From positions 62,001 to 126,000 of the forward strand of contig CANIHD010000002.1 of NCBI GenBank assembly GCA_947467345.1: DNA of 64,000 nt. The letters are read 5' to 3'. Below, in pieces: positions 55,539 to 64,000 of this stretch. The position numbers and the translations under genes were made by a program. The stretch is from Alphaproteobacteria bacterium (lineage in GTDB: Bacteria > Pseudomonadota > Alphaproteobacteria > Micropepsales > Micropepsaceae). The notes beneath the pieces were generated by a model. That model did not search any database, was not told the origin of the DNA, and saw only the letters and a list, made by a program, of their open reading frames with translations. Every line of letters begins with the position of its first letter. Positions within the stretch are counted from its first letter, which is position 1.

Positions 55539-56942
55539 TTATTTGGACAGCGTCGTCAGAAGATCGGCGGCGAAGATGGAGAGCGTGTCGTCGCGCGCGC
55601 CCATGACGACAATACGGTCGCCGGGCTGTGCCAGAGCGAGAAGTTTCTCGCCGCATTGCGCGCGCGTCTCGAACGCATAGGCATCGCGGCCGGAATTTTT
55701 CACGCCCGCAATGATATCCGCGCTACTGACTGAGCGGTCCACCGTGCCGCCGAAATAGACCGGATCGGGCATGATCAGTACATCGTCCGCCCGCATGTTT
55801 TCCGCGAAGCAGGCAATGAACGCGTCTTTCATCAGCTTCAACGGACCGAAGCCATGCGGCTGAAACATCAGAAGCAATCGCCCTGGGAAATCATGCAGTG
55901 TCGCCATTGTGGCTGAAATCTTGTCCGGGTTGTGCGCGAAATCGTCGATTACCGTGACGCTGTTCGCTGTGCCGACATATTCCAGACGGCGGCGAATGCC
56001 GGTGAAGCGCTCCAGCGCGCGCGCAGCATCTGCCGGCGCCACTCCGCAGGCGGATGCGGCAGCCAAGGCAGCAAGCGCATTGGCCACGTTGTGACGGCCG
56101 GGCACCTGCATACGGACGGGAATATCGGCACCGCCGCTGCGCAGCATGAAACCTATTCCGTCCTGCGCGGGCGTGATGTCGACGGCTAGAAAATCGGCGC
56201 GTGAATCGTGCAGGCTATAGGTGCGTTTTTTATCCGGCGGTAGCGCCGCGGCTAGGGAAGCAGTCTCATCATTGTCGAGGTTGAGAATGGCGAAGCGCGA
56301 TTTGCCGACAAAGCCGCGGAACAAAGCGCGCAATTCTTCCAGCGATTTGTGGTCCAGCGCTATATTGTTCACCACCGCCACATTGGGCGTGTAAAGCGCG
56401 ATGGAGCCGTCGCTTTCGTCGACCTCGCTCACGAATATCTCCCCCGCGCCCACCAGCGAACTGGCAAAGGGCGTATCATCGCCGACGAAATTCTTCATCA
56501 CGGCACCGTTCATGACGGTGGGCAGCTTTCCCGTGTCATGCAGGATCCAGCCGATCATGCCGGTGGTGGTTGATTTTCCGCTGGTGCCCGCGATGCCAAT
56601 GCTTGTGGGCGCCGCGTTGAACAATTCCGCCAGAAGATCGGCGCGGCGGAGGAGTGGCGCACCGATGCGCCGGGCCGCTTGCACGTCGGGGATCGTCTCT
56701 TCAACGGCGGTGGAGATCACCACGGGAATTTCGGGATCGGTCACGCCGCTGCCATCCTGAGGAAAGAGGGCGACGCCGCTGGCGCGCAGAAATGCGAATT
56801 TCGCTGCCGTGCGGCCCTGGTCGAGTGAGCGGTCCGAGCCGCCGACTGCGATACCTTTGCCCCGAATGATCAGGGCCAGAGGCAGCATGCCGCTGCCGCC
56901 AATGCCGCAGAAGAAATAGGCTTTGTGGTGAGTCATCGGCAA
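55539..56942 (-). CDS. MurC/Mpl-like Mur ligase family protein
   Basis: 467 residues with the three Mur ligase domains: [13 protein letters not shown] and GGSDRS in the UDP-binding part, ATP loop [19 protein letters not shown] (about 117-135), [30 protein letters not shown], and C-terminal [16 protein letters not shown] and FQPHGFGP. The P-loop has TSGKST where MurC has THGKTT. Probably a second MurC/Mpl-type enzyme joining UDP-MurNAc to recycled peptide, given the LD-carboxypeptidase gene 50 bases away in the opposite direction. True MurC (alanine ligase) is the alternative. Confidence 0.87.
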   Translation of the reverse strand: MPMTHHKAYFFCGIGGSGMLPLALIIRGKGIAVGGSDRSLDQGRTAAKFAFLRASGVALFPQDGSGVTDPEIPVVISTAVEETIPDVQAARRIGAPLLRRADLLAELFNAAPTSIGIAGTSGKSTTTGMIGWILHDTGKLPTVMNGAVMKNFVGDDTPFASSLVGAGEIFVSEVDESDGSIALYTPNVAVVNNIALDHKSLEELRALFRGFVGKSRFAILNLDNDETASLAAALPPDKKRTYSLHDSRADFLAVDITPAQDGIGFMLRSGGADIPVRMQVPGRHNVANALAALAAASACGVAPADAARALERFTGIRRRLEYVGTANSVTVIDDFAHNPDKISATMATLHDFPGRLLLMFQPHGFGPLKLMKDAFIACFAENMRADDVLIMPDPVYFGGTVDRSVSSADIIAGVKNSGRDAYAFETRAQCGEKLLALAQPGDRIVVMGARDDTLSIFAADLLTTLSK

Positions 56943-56992
56943 AAGCTATAAGCCGGGCCTAGTATGACACGCAAACGGCGTTTCTCCGGAAG

Positions 56993-57820
56993 ATGACCAA
57001 AATCGGAATCGTTGCTCCCGCCTCGCGTCTCGATCCCAAAATCGCGGCGCGCGTGTCCGAATTTGCGGCTAAGCACGCGGGACTTGAGCTTCGCTTCCAT
57101 CCGCAATGTTTTCTTTCCCACGGCCATTTCGCCGGCGATGACGCGGCGCGTGCCGACGCTTTTGTGGATTATGCAAACGCCCCCGATCTGGACGCCATTT
57201 GGTTCGCGCGTGGCGGCTATGGCTCGGGGCGCATCGCGGCACGCGTGCTTCCTAAGCTTGCGTTAGAAGCGCGCAAGAAAAAATTTCTCGGCTATAGCGA
57301 CAACGGCACGCTGCTGGCGGCGCTCTACGCCAATGGCTTCAAAGGCGCTGCACACGGGCCGATGCCATCGGACATCGCCCGCGAGGACGGTGAAGTGGCC
57401 ATTTCCCGCGCACTCGATTTTCTGACGGACGGCGCGTCGTCGGGACTGGAGCCTGCCGTTCAAAGCGGCGTTCGAACGGCCGCGTTCAACATCACCATTC
57501 TCAGCCATCTTATAGGAACGCCGTTCCTGCCGAATCTCGCTGGCCATGTCGTGATGCTCGAAGAGGTGGCCGAAGCGATGTACCGCATCGACAGGGCGAT
57601 GCTTCACATCACCAGCAATCCTGATATGCGCCGCGTTGCCGGCATCATGCTCGGGCGCTGCAGCGCGATTCCGGAAAACGATCCCGCCTTCGAACAGAGC
57701 GAAGAAGATGTGGTGAAACATTGGTGCCATGTTTCGCACATCCCCTATCTTGGCCGCGCCGATATCGGTCACGACAGTCACAATAAGATCGTACCGTTCG
57801 GACGCCCGTTATTTTCCTAG
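56993..57820 (+). CDS. LD-carboxypeptidase (peptidase S66 family)
   Basis: 275 residues, slightly short for LdcA. IGIVAPASRLDPK at the start, WFARGGYGSGRIAARVLP, KKFLGYSDNGTLLAALYANG (nucleophile Ser in GYSD), AAHGPMPSD, VVMLEEVAEAMYRIDRAML (catalytic Glu) and a C-terminal LGRADIGHDSHNKIVPFG with the His. It removes the terminal D-alanine from murein tetrapeptides in the cytosol. Works in recycling with the divergent Mur ligase. Its end overlaps the end of the sortase gene by 12 bases. Confidence 0.9.
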   Translation: MTKIGIVAPASRLDPKIAARVSEFAAKHAGLELRFHPQCFLSHGHFAGDDAARADAFVDYANAPDLDAIWFARGGYGSGRIAARVLPKLALEARKKKFLGYSDNGTLLAALYANGFKGAAHGPMPSDIAREDGEVAISRALDFLTDGASSGLEPAVQSGVRTAAFNITILSHLIGTPFLPNLAGHVVMLEEVAEAMYRIDRAMLHITSNPDMRRVAGIMLGRCSAIPENDPAFEQSEEDVVKHWCHVSHIPYLGRADIGHDSHNKIVPFGRPLFS

Positions 57821-58408
57821 TCGCGCGAGAGTTTGCCCCGGTTGCCGATCCGCCAGTACCACGTAACGGAGCGGGCTATTGAACATTCCGGTGAAGGGGT
57901 AGCAGGTCACCAGCGCGAGCCGCGAACCGCTGGGGCCTCCATCATGCGGATCAAGCCCCGACGCATCTGCATGTACAATGCGCGTCTCCACCACGCGAAA
58001 TTCGGTGCGCCCGCCGTTCGCATTGGTCGCCTCGATCATATCGCCCGGCTTAAGGCGGCCAAGTTCGCGAAAATGCGTATCGCGATGGGCGACGACAATG
58101 GACGTGCCGTTACTACCAATGTCGGCGGTGCCCGCCATGCGACCGGGACCGAATGCCATAGCCTCGCCGCTGGCATTGTTCAGAACCACGGCGCGAAGAT
58201 CGAGCTTGGGAATATCGATCTTCGCCACCGGGGTTATGTCGGCCCACGGCCAGGGCTTCGCCGTTTTGTCGCCGGCCTGCGCGCGGTCCCAGGCGCGTTC
58301 CAGAAGCACCTGGGCCAAAGCTGCCTTGGCCGGAATGTACAAAGCCTGGCCGATGAGAAAGGCGCCGACACCGGCAATGCTCAGCGCTAAGAGGCGAATT
58401 TTCTTCAC
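57809..58408 (-). CDS. class GN sortase
   Basis: 199 residues with an N-terminal membrane anchor (LALSIAGVGAFLIGQALYIPAKA). The sortase core has His in IVVAHRDTHFRELGRL (about residue 111), Cys in LALVTCYPFTG and Arg in SPLRYVVLADR, all in place. This is the Gram-negative sortase class whose gene sits next to a single dedicated substrate. Its ATG overlaps the end of that substrate gene by four bases. Confidence 0.93.
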   Translation of the reverse strand: MKKIRLLALSIAGVGAFLIGQALYIPAKAALAQVLLERAWDRAQAGDKTAKPWPWADITPVAKIDIPKLDLRAVVLNNASGEAMAFGPGRMAGTADIGSNGTSIVVAHRDTHFRELGRLKPGDMIEATNANGGRTEFRVVETRIVHADASGLDPHDGGPSGSRLALVTCYPFTGMFNSPLRYVVLADRQPGQTLARLGK

Positions 58409-60636
58409 GACTGCACCTTGGCGTCGCGCCGCGCGACCAACGCGGCAACGACGAGAAGGATGAGCCCAGCAAGCATCATCAGATTTGCGGATGTGCCGCC
58501 CGCAGCCAGCACCAGTTCGGACTCTTCCGGCGACACCGCCGAAGGCGGTGCGTTGTTCATTGCAAGCTGCGTCAGCAATTCAGCCGGAACGGCGGCTTCT
58601 TGCATGCGCGGTGCACGCGGGCCTTCTTCATTGAAGACTTTGTCGAAGTCCCAACCCGCCGGAAGATTCAGCGGCACGCGACCCGTCGTGATGCCCACGC
58701 CTTCAGGGCGGCTGGGCGTGACATCCACCGCGACGAGGCTGGTCAAACGGCTTGTCAGATGATGATTGAGAGCGACATCGAGAACCGCCTTGTCGATCAC
58801 GTCAGCATCGACGCCGTAGACGCGGCTTTCATCAAGCGAAGCAATTTTGTTGCGCGCCCATAATTTCTCGATTCCCGTCGCCGCTCGCGCGCTTGAGAGG
58901 CTCAGACTTGCGCGCCATTCCCGGCCTGCAATATTGCCGGTGAGTTGAAGATCGCCATTGATACTCGGCGCCATCAGCGTGAGCACGACGGGTTCGCCCG
59001 CATAAAGGTCGGGAATGGGATTCGGCCAGGCTTCGCTGCCGGCCGGGTTCGGCCAATTCGCGACAAGCCCTGTCATGGCCGGGCGTTCGATCTTCGCGAA
59101 CAATTCGTTCATCCGCGGCACGGTTTGGTCCGCATCGCTGACATAGGTGTAGGTGCCGCGTCCCGCACGCGCCGCGCCCGACATGAAGAAGGAATTGGGC
59201 GCCGAACCGATACCGACGGTGAAGAGACGCGAACGTCCAAGCCGTTCGTTGATCGCCTTGAACAATTGCTCTTCATTGCCGACCGAGCCGTCGGTCAGGA
59301 AGATCACTTGCCGCAGACGTGTTGCATCGGTCGGTGTGGGATCGGTCAGTGCCGCCTGCAAAGCCGGCAACATTTCCGTGCCGCCATTGGCTTCGAGACT
59401 GTCGACAAACCGCTTGGCGCGCAGGAGGTTTGCTTCATTGGCAGCGACCGGCGCTTGGAACAGAAGCTCCATCGTGTCGTCAAAGCGAATGACATTGAAA
59501 CGGTCTTCCGGCTTCATCCGTTCAAGACCGAGCAGCAGGCCAGCTTTCGCTTGGCGCATGGAATCGCCGGCCATTGAGCCGGAATTGTCGATCACGAAAA
59601 TGGTTTCGCGCGGCAGAGCAGGTGCCGAAATATCCGACACCGGCGGAACCACCAGCGCGAGCAAATAATCCTTATCGCCGATCCGTTCCTTGAGGACCGA
59701 GATTTGCGGCGCGGCATTCGGAACCGGCGCAAAGTGAAGCGCAAAATCGCGGTCGGACGGGACATTGCCATTCGCCAGCGTAATCGACGCCGAATTGTTG
59801 CCGTCGCGCGTGACCGCGATTTGATGCGTCTCGCTCTCAACAGCCCCGAGCGCAAAGCCCGCTTCCAGCGCGACATGAATGCTGACCGGATTCACCGGCC
59901 CCAATTCGGGGCGCAGCACCGGCGAAGAAAGGCGCTGGCGATCCGGCACCGGATCGGAGACGCGGACATTCGCGCCACCATCGCCAAGTCCCACCAAATT
60001 TAGGATATTCGGTTTCGGATTATAACGCGGCGCCACCACCAGCGGCACGCGTAGATCGTACCGCCCGTGATCGAAGCGCAACGTCTCCTGGTATTCGATC
60101 TGCACGACAATGGTTTCGTGTGGGCCGATATTGGCGACCTGGTTGGTGAACATGTTCGGGCGTTCTTGCTCGACCAGGCTGGCTTTTTTGCTTTCCGCTT
60201 TCGCGGCTTCGTAGATGCGCCGCGCTTCCTGGCGTTCTTTGATGTCGCCCTCGATGAAGCGCTCGCCGATCTGCATTTTCAGAGTGTCCACTGCGGCTGT
60301 TTCAGGCAGCGGGAAGAGATAGACGCCTTCAACCCAACCTTCGGCCGGGTTCTCGAAACGCTGGGTCACGCGTATGCGCGCGACAGGGCCGGCGATGTCC
60401 ACGTCGAAATCGGTCACAACGCTGGGCGCCGGGAGAAAGCAGCCCGGAACGCGCGTGCGCAGCAGCAGGGTTCCAGTGCCGGCTTCGCCTCGTCGCATCA
60501 GCCCATCCGGGCAATTTGTCTCTTGCGCGCGGACAGAGCTGGCGGGAACGGCGAGAAGAAGCGCCGTCGCGCTCGCTGCGAACATAGATTTCAACGAAAT
60601 TCTTGAGGCTGCGCTGTGCGCCGGCGAACGCTGCAT
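58405..60636 (-). CDS. class GN sortase target: VIT and vWFA domain protein
   Basis: 743 residues. Signal peptide (SMFAASATALLLAVPASSVRAQ), VIT domain (about 55-185: VARIRVTQRFENPAEGWVEGVYLFPLPETAAV), vWFA domain from about 340 with the metal-ion site ETIFVIDNSGSMAGDSM and IFLTDGSV. The C-terminal membrane helix (LMMLAGLILLVVAALVARRD) ends with a few charged residues. The place before the helix where an LPxTG-like motif is expected reads LVLAAGGTSAN. Probably anchored at the cell surface or envelope by the neighbouring sortase. Function unknown, adhesion-like domains. Confidence 0.92.
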   Translation of the reverse strand: MQRSPAHSAASRISLKSMFAASATALLLAVPASSVRAQETNCPDGLMRRGEAGTGTLLLRTRVPGCFLPAPSVVTDFDVDIAGPVARIRVTQRFENPAEGWVEGVYLFPLPETAAVDTLKMQIGERFIEGDIKERQEARRIYEAAKAESKKASLVEQERPNMFTNQVANIGPHETIVVQIEYQETLRFDHGRYDLRVPLVVAPRYNPKPNILNLVGLGDGGANVRVSDPVPDRQRLSSPVLRPELGPVNPVSIHVALEAGFALGAVESETHQIAVTRDGNNSASITLANGNVPSDRDFALHFAPVPNAAPQISVLKERIGDKDYLLALVVPPVSDISAPALPRETIFVIDNSGSMAGDSMRQAKAGLLLGLERMKPEDRFNVIRFDDTMELLFQAPVAANEANLLRAKRFVDSLEANGGTEMLPALQAALTDPTPTDATRLRQVIFLTDGSVGNEEQLFKAINERLGRSRLFTVGIGSAPNSFFMSGAARAGRGTYTYVSDADQTVPRMNELFAKIERPAMTGLVANWPNPAGSEAWPNPIPDLYAGEPVVLTLMAPSINGDLQLTGNIAGREWRASLSLSSARAATGIEKLWARNKIASLDESRVYGVDADVIDKAVLDVALNHHLTSRLTSLVAVDVTPSRPEGVGITTGRVPLNLPAGWDFDKVFNEEGPRAPRMQEAAVPAELLTQLAMNNAPPSAVSPEESELVLAAGGTSANLMMLAGLILLVVAALVARRDAKVQS

Positions 60637-60752
60637 GGATTTCCCCGAAGGTTGACAGTTGGATTGCCAACATCAGGCGCCGCGATTGCGGCCCCATGTT
60701 TCCCGGAGCAAGGCGGAGCGTGATTTTTTTGCGGCGGGATTGTGTTCGCGCG

Positions 60753-61835
60753 CTAAAGCTTCAGCGGTTGCAAATAGCCGGTGAGCTCCAGATAGCCATG
60801 TCCGCCTTCGGTGCGCACCGCGCCTTCCCAATAGACAGGCCCGCCGGCGCGGCGGCTGTCCAATTCCTGATCGTCAAAGAGCGGCGTGATGCGCCACTGG
60901 CGCGGGCCTGAGGCGAGGTCCACCGACAGATCGCGCTCCACCGGATAGGCGGCGCCGGTGCGCGGCGAACGCCATTGGCGCCGCGTGGCAAAGCGGACGT
61001 CCTCATGCGCGAAACGCTCCACCGCACCGTCGCCATGGCGGAGCGATCCGCCGGCCCAGATCGGCGCCCCGCTTGCATCGCGTATTTGGAACGCCATCAG
61101 CGCTCCACCGTCGTCGAGATTGATACCGAGCCAATCCCAGCCGACCGCGCGCGGATCGAGAAGGGTGGACGACCATTCGCGGTCCATCCAGGCGCTGCCG
61201 GTCACCGCCACGCTGCTCCGGCCGCGTTTCAAACTTCCCGTCACCGTCAAATGCGGCAGGCTGTAATAATGGCTGGCCTGGGCCGGATCAGGCCCCTTTT
61301 GGCTATAGCCTTCGTCGCCTTGCAGCAGGATCTCTTGCGTCGCCTTTATGTTGAGATCGAGCGCGAATTCCGCCCCGCCGGTTTTCGCGGCAAAGCTGCC
61401 ATCGGCGCGCCGCGTCAGGCTCCAATCGTCGATGCGGATGTCGGCGTCGGTTTCGGAAGCGGAGGCTAGTCCAAATCCCGCGCGCGCGGCGCGCTGATCG
61501 TGCAGAAGATGACCGACCGCAGGGTCCGAAAGCGCGGCATGGGCGAAGAGGATTTGTTTCGGCGCGAAGGCGCTGGGGTTGCGCTGATCGACGGAAGGGC
61601 GCGAGCGGAAAAATGTCACCTGGAATCCAAGGTCGCGCCCGTCCGGCGTTTTCAGCCAACCGGTGATGTACCACCACTCGGTCCGAAAATCGGGATGGGT
61701 ACCGTGGTCGCGCGGGAAGGCGAGCGCAACGCCGGGGCGCACCTCGGGATAGACAGGCAGAAGCGGCGCATCCGCAGCGGTCGCGGCGGTGGCGAACAAC
61801 GCGAACAGGAGAAAGACGAAGCGCCGCATCACCAA
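60753..61835 (-). CDS. AttH/CrtC-like lipocalin-type protein
   Basis: 360 residues. Signal peptide (FVFLLFALFATAATAA), then FPRDHGTHPDFRTEWWYITGWL, DLGFQVTFFRSRP, ILFAHAALSD, HYYSLPHLTVTGSL, GSAWMDREW and WDWLGINLDDGGALMAFQIRD. These are the motifs of the two-lipocalin-domain family that includes AttH and carotenoid 1,2-hydratase (CrtC). Its gene overlaps by seven bases the end of an FtsX-type permease gene, the classic Att-type ABC arrangement, so the AttH-like role (handling a lipid or lipoprotein at the envelope) is favoured over hydratase. Confidence 0.87.
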   Translation of the reverse strand: MVMRRFVFLLFALFATAATAADAPLLPVYPEVRPGVALAFPRDHGTHPDFRTEWWYITGWLKTPDGRDLGFQVTFFRSRPSVDQRNPSAFAPKQILFAHAALSDPAVGHLLHDQRAARAGFGLASASETDADIRIDDWSLTRRADGSFAAKTGGAEFALDLNIKATQEILLQGDEGYSQKGPDPAQASHYYSLPHLTVTGSLKRGRSSVAVTGSAWMDREWSSTLLDPRAVGWDWLGINLDDGGALMAFQIRDASGAPIWAGGSLRHGDGAVERFAHEDVRFATRRQWRSPRTGAAYPVERDLSVDLASGPRQWRITPLFDDQELDSRRAGGPVYWEGAVRTEGGHGYLELTGYLQPLKL

Positions 61836-64000
61836 TCCTCGCGCACGGCACGCACCGCGTCGATGCCGAGCGCCCGGCGCCCGGCCAGCAACGCCGTTCC
61901 CGACGCCGCTACAACCAGCGCCACGATAACGATGGCGAAAAGCTCAAACGGCAATTTCGTATCCATCGTCCAATGGAAGGATTGCGGATTCACCACATGA
62001 ATCAGCACCTGGCTGATCGCGATGCCGAGGCCGATACCGGCCGTGACGCCGACAATACCGAGAAGCGCGCCTTCGCCCACCAGCATCAGCGTGATCTGGC
62101 GCTTTTTCACGCCGATATGGCGCAGCATGCCGAATTCCTTGGTGCGCGCCAAAGTTTGCGCCGAAAAACTCGCCGCGACACCGGCAAGACCGACAAGCAG
62201 CGCGATCGCTTCCAGTAGATAGGTCACGGTGAAGCTGCGATCGAAGACGCGGAGCGCGCTCGCGCGAATTTCGCGCGGCTCAATGAAGAAAAAGCGCTGC
62301 GCCAGATTGGGCGGCGCCTTCGCACGCAAGGCGGCTGCAACATCCTCGGCGCGCGCACCAGGCGCCAGAGTTATGGCGCCTTCGTTGCGCAAGACATCGC
62401 CGGTCAGACGTGTGTAGTCGCGATTGTCCATGGCGATGGCGCCGTGTTGACGGCCATAGTCCCGCCACTCGCCGGCAATGAAGAAGCGCGGCGCGGGTGC
62501 GCCGTTTGTGGTCGCCAGCGGCAAGGTCATGAGATCGCCAGGGCGCTGCTTGTAAAGGCGCATCGCTGCTTCCGAGAGCCATATCGGCGTGGCGCCTTGC
62601 GGGACGGGAAGCGAACGCCCGAGCAAAGCCAGGCTGCGTTCCGGATTGGCGAGGTCCATATCGCGCGCCACCAATCCCACCTGCGGACGGTTGGGTGAAA
62701 GAAGAATCGGCGACACCTTGCCGAAATGGATTTCGGCGAGTCCTGTTGCGGTGGCCATCGCTTGCTGGACATCCGGTGGAATGCCGCCATTGCTCCCGCC
62801 CTCGATGCGCAAATAGAGGTCCGATGGCAGCACTGCGGTCAGCCAATCTTCCACCGAGCCGCGAAAGCTCGACACCATCACCGCCATGGCGATGACCAGG
62901 CTGGTGCTGGCAACGATGCCGCACAGCGCAATGGCCGCTTGCGAGGGCGCCCCCCAAAGGCGCTTCAGCGCCAAGTCCAGGGGCAGCGCCAAACCTGCGC
63001 GCCGTTGTAGCGGCGCCAGCAGAAGGCGCGCCAGAAGCGGCATGCCGGCAATGCCACCCGCGAGCAGCAACCCGATGGAGAGATAGCCGAAGAGCGGCAG
63101 CTCATTGATGGCGGGCATTAGCGCTGCTCCCACGCCTGTGGCCAATAAGACGATGGCCGCGCGGGAATCCGGCACGGTATTGGGGTCGGTCGTGTCGCCG
63201 AGATTCTTTAGGGCGACCGCCGGCTGCGCCCGTGCCGCTTCCATTGCAGGCAAGGCACTTCCCGCCAAAGCTGCCGCGAGTCCGAGCACCAGAAACACGG
63301 CGCCCGCGCCGGGCGTCACCGCAAGCTCCGGTGTGGCACCGTTGAAATAGCCCGCACCGAGATCGCCGCCCAGAAGGCGAAGCGCGCCTTGGGCGAGCGC
63401 GAAGCCGAGCGCAAGACCGGAAATAGCGCCGATCAGCCCAACCACGCCGCCTTCGATGACCACCTGCAGCACCAGCGCACGGCGGCGTACACCGAGAACG
63501 CGCAGAAGCGCGAATTGCGGACGCCGCCGCGCCACCGAAAGCGACTGCGCCGAATATACGAGAAAGGCGCCGCTGAGGAGCGCCACCAACGCGAGCATGT
63601 CGAGATTGACGCGGTAGGCGCGCGACAAGCCATCGCCGCGCTGTGCTTCGCTTTCGGCGTCGGAAATTTCGGCACCGGCGGGAAGAACTTTCGAAATCGC
63701 ATCGCGCACGCGCGCGGCATCAACGCCATTCGCCAATTTGAGATCGACGCGATGGAGGCGTCCCAATCGCCCAAAGCGCCACTGCGCTTCCGCGATGTCG
63801 AGCACCGCGAGGCGCTGCCCCTCGGCGGCCGCCGGCAGCGTGCCGGCAATGACGTAGCTTCCGGTGCGCCCACCGACATCGAGAACGATGGAATCGCCGA
63901 TCGCGAGATGCGCCACATCGAGCGCGGCTTGCGAGAGAAAAATTGCAGATGGATCGAACGGGTCGCTGCTGCCTGCGCTTTGCCCCAACAGGCTGGGCGT
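61829..64000 (-). CDS. ABC transporter permease, FtsX/LolE type (5' part outside window)
   Basis: More than 720 residues read from the right edge leftwards, with the frame open at 64000. Two FtsX-type membrane blocks: one near the first third (ALVALLSGAFLVYSAQSLSVARRRPQFALLRVLGVRRR) and one at the C-terminus (LLEAIALLVGLAGVAASFSAQTLARTKEFGMLRHIGVKKRQ), each followed by further helices, with a periplasmic domain between. Layout fits the AttF/AttG-like or MacB-type double-FtsX permeases. The ATPase gene is probably upstream outside the window. Confidence 0.9.
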   Translation of the reverse strand, partial: TPSLLGQSAGSSDPFDPSAIFLSQAALDVAHLAIGDSIVLDVGGRTGSYVIAGTLPAAAEGQRLAVLDIAEAQWRFGRLGRLHRVDLKLANGVDAARVRDAISKVLPAGAEISDAESEAQRGDGLSRAYRVNLDMLALVALLSGAFLVYSAQSLSVARRRPQFALLRVLGVRRRALVLQVVIEGGVVGLIGAISGLALGFALAQGALRLLGGDLGAGYFNGATPELAVTPGAGAVFLVLGLAAALAGSALPAMEAARAQPAVALKNLGDTTDPNTVPDSRAAIVLLATGVGAALMPAINELPLFGYLSIGLLLAGGIAGMPLLARLLLAPLQRRAGLALPLDLALKRLWGAPSQAAIALCGIVASTSLVIAMAVMVSSFRGSVEDWLTAVLPSDLYLRIEGGSNGGIPPDVQQAMATATGLAEIHFGKVSPILLSPNRPQVGLVARDMDLANPERSLALLGRSLPVPQGATPIWLSEAAMRLYKQRPGDLMTLPLATTNGAPAPRFFIAGEWRDYGRQHGAIAMDNRDYTRLTGDVLRNEGAITLAPGARAEDVAAALRAKAPPNLAQRFFFIEPREIRASALRVFDRSFTVTYLLEAIALLVGLAGVAASFSAQTLARTKEFGMLRHIGVKKRQITLMLVGEGALLGIVGVTAGIGLGIAISQVLIHVVNPQSFHWTMDTKLPFELFAIVIVALVVAASGTALLAGRRALGIDAVRAVREDW

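Overview
The window reads as a chromosomal segment of an alphaproteobacterium with moderately high GC content. The F1-ATPase genes lie in the order atpH-A-G-D-C without the Fo genes, rpe overlaps a heparinase II/III gene, a D-2-hydroxyacid dehydrogenase lies back to back with an SH3-domain gene, and a class GN sortase pair is present. All of these are common in Alphaproteobacteria. Placement below class (for example a Rhizomicrobium/Micropepsales-like soil lineage) would be guesswork. Several genes carry one-base deletions, which could be real decay or assembly error.

Left part (1-32.5 kb), mostly housekeeping and catabolism. sdhC-sdhD-sdhA run leftwards at 0.3-2.9 kb, while sdhB stands alone at 15.2 kb on the other strand. 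Next come a quinone oxidoreductase, a HTH regulator, a large secreted beta-repeat protein with a PEP-CTERM tail, and a fumarylacetoacetate-hydrolase-type enzyme. A three-gene leftward set at 8.1-11.9 kb (OxlT-like transporter, AAE3-type acyl-CoA ligase, PanE-family reductase) looks like an oxalate uptake, activation and reduction cassette. Then come rpe, a heparinase, sdhB, a TPR-methyltransferase, a ferritin-like protein, atpHAGDC, a GST and a dienelactone hydrolase. They are followed by a glyoxylate-reductase-like enzyme, a UMF1 transporter, a frameshifted nitronate monooxygenase, purH and a Clp-fold membrane protease.

Middle (32.6-34 kb): tRNA-Leu(CAA) with a good promoter, followed by a short AT-richer stretch that holds a GIY-YIG gene, a broken phosphotyrosine phosphatase and a broken tiny hydrophobic protein. 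It looks like a small decayed insertion next to a tRNA.

Right part (34-55.5 kb): an unusually dense block of exported proteins. It holds five members of one uncharacterised secreted superfamily (two in tandem), two c-type-cytochrome/beta-propeller proteins in divergent orientation, a pentaheme cytochrome and a cytochrome-beta-barrel fusion. It also holds an alpha/beta hydrolase, a DUF6152 protein, a TauE/SafE permease and a Pht5/NMT1-like protein with a frameshift. Two metallohydrolase-fold proteins (MBL fold and amidohydrolase fold) lack expected metal ligands. This block is the best candidate in the window for an undescribed system: a periplasmic, redox-linked process of unknown substrate.

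Far right (55.5-64 kb): a MurC/Mpl-like ligase divergent from an LD-carboxypeptidase (peptidoglycan recycling), a class GN sortase overlapping its VIT/vWFA target, and an AttH-like lipocalin overlapping an FtsX-type permease that leaves the window.
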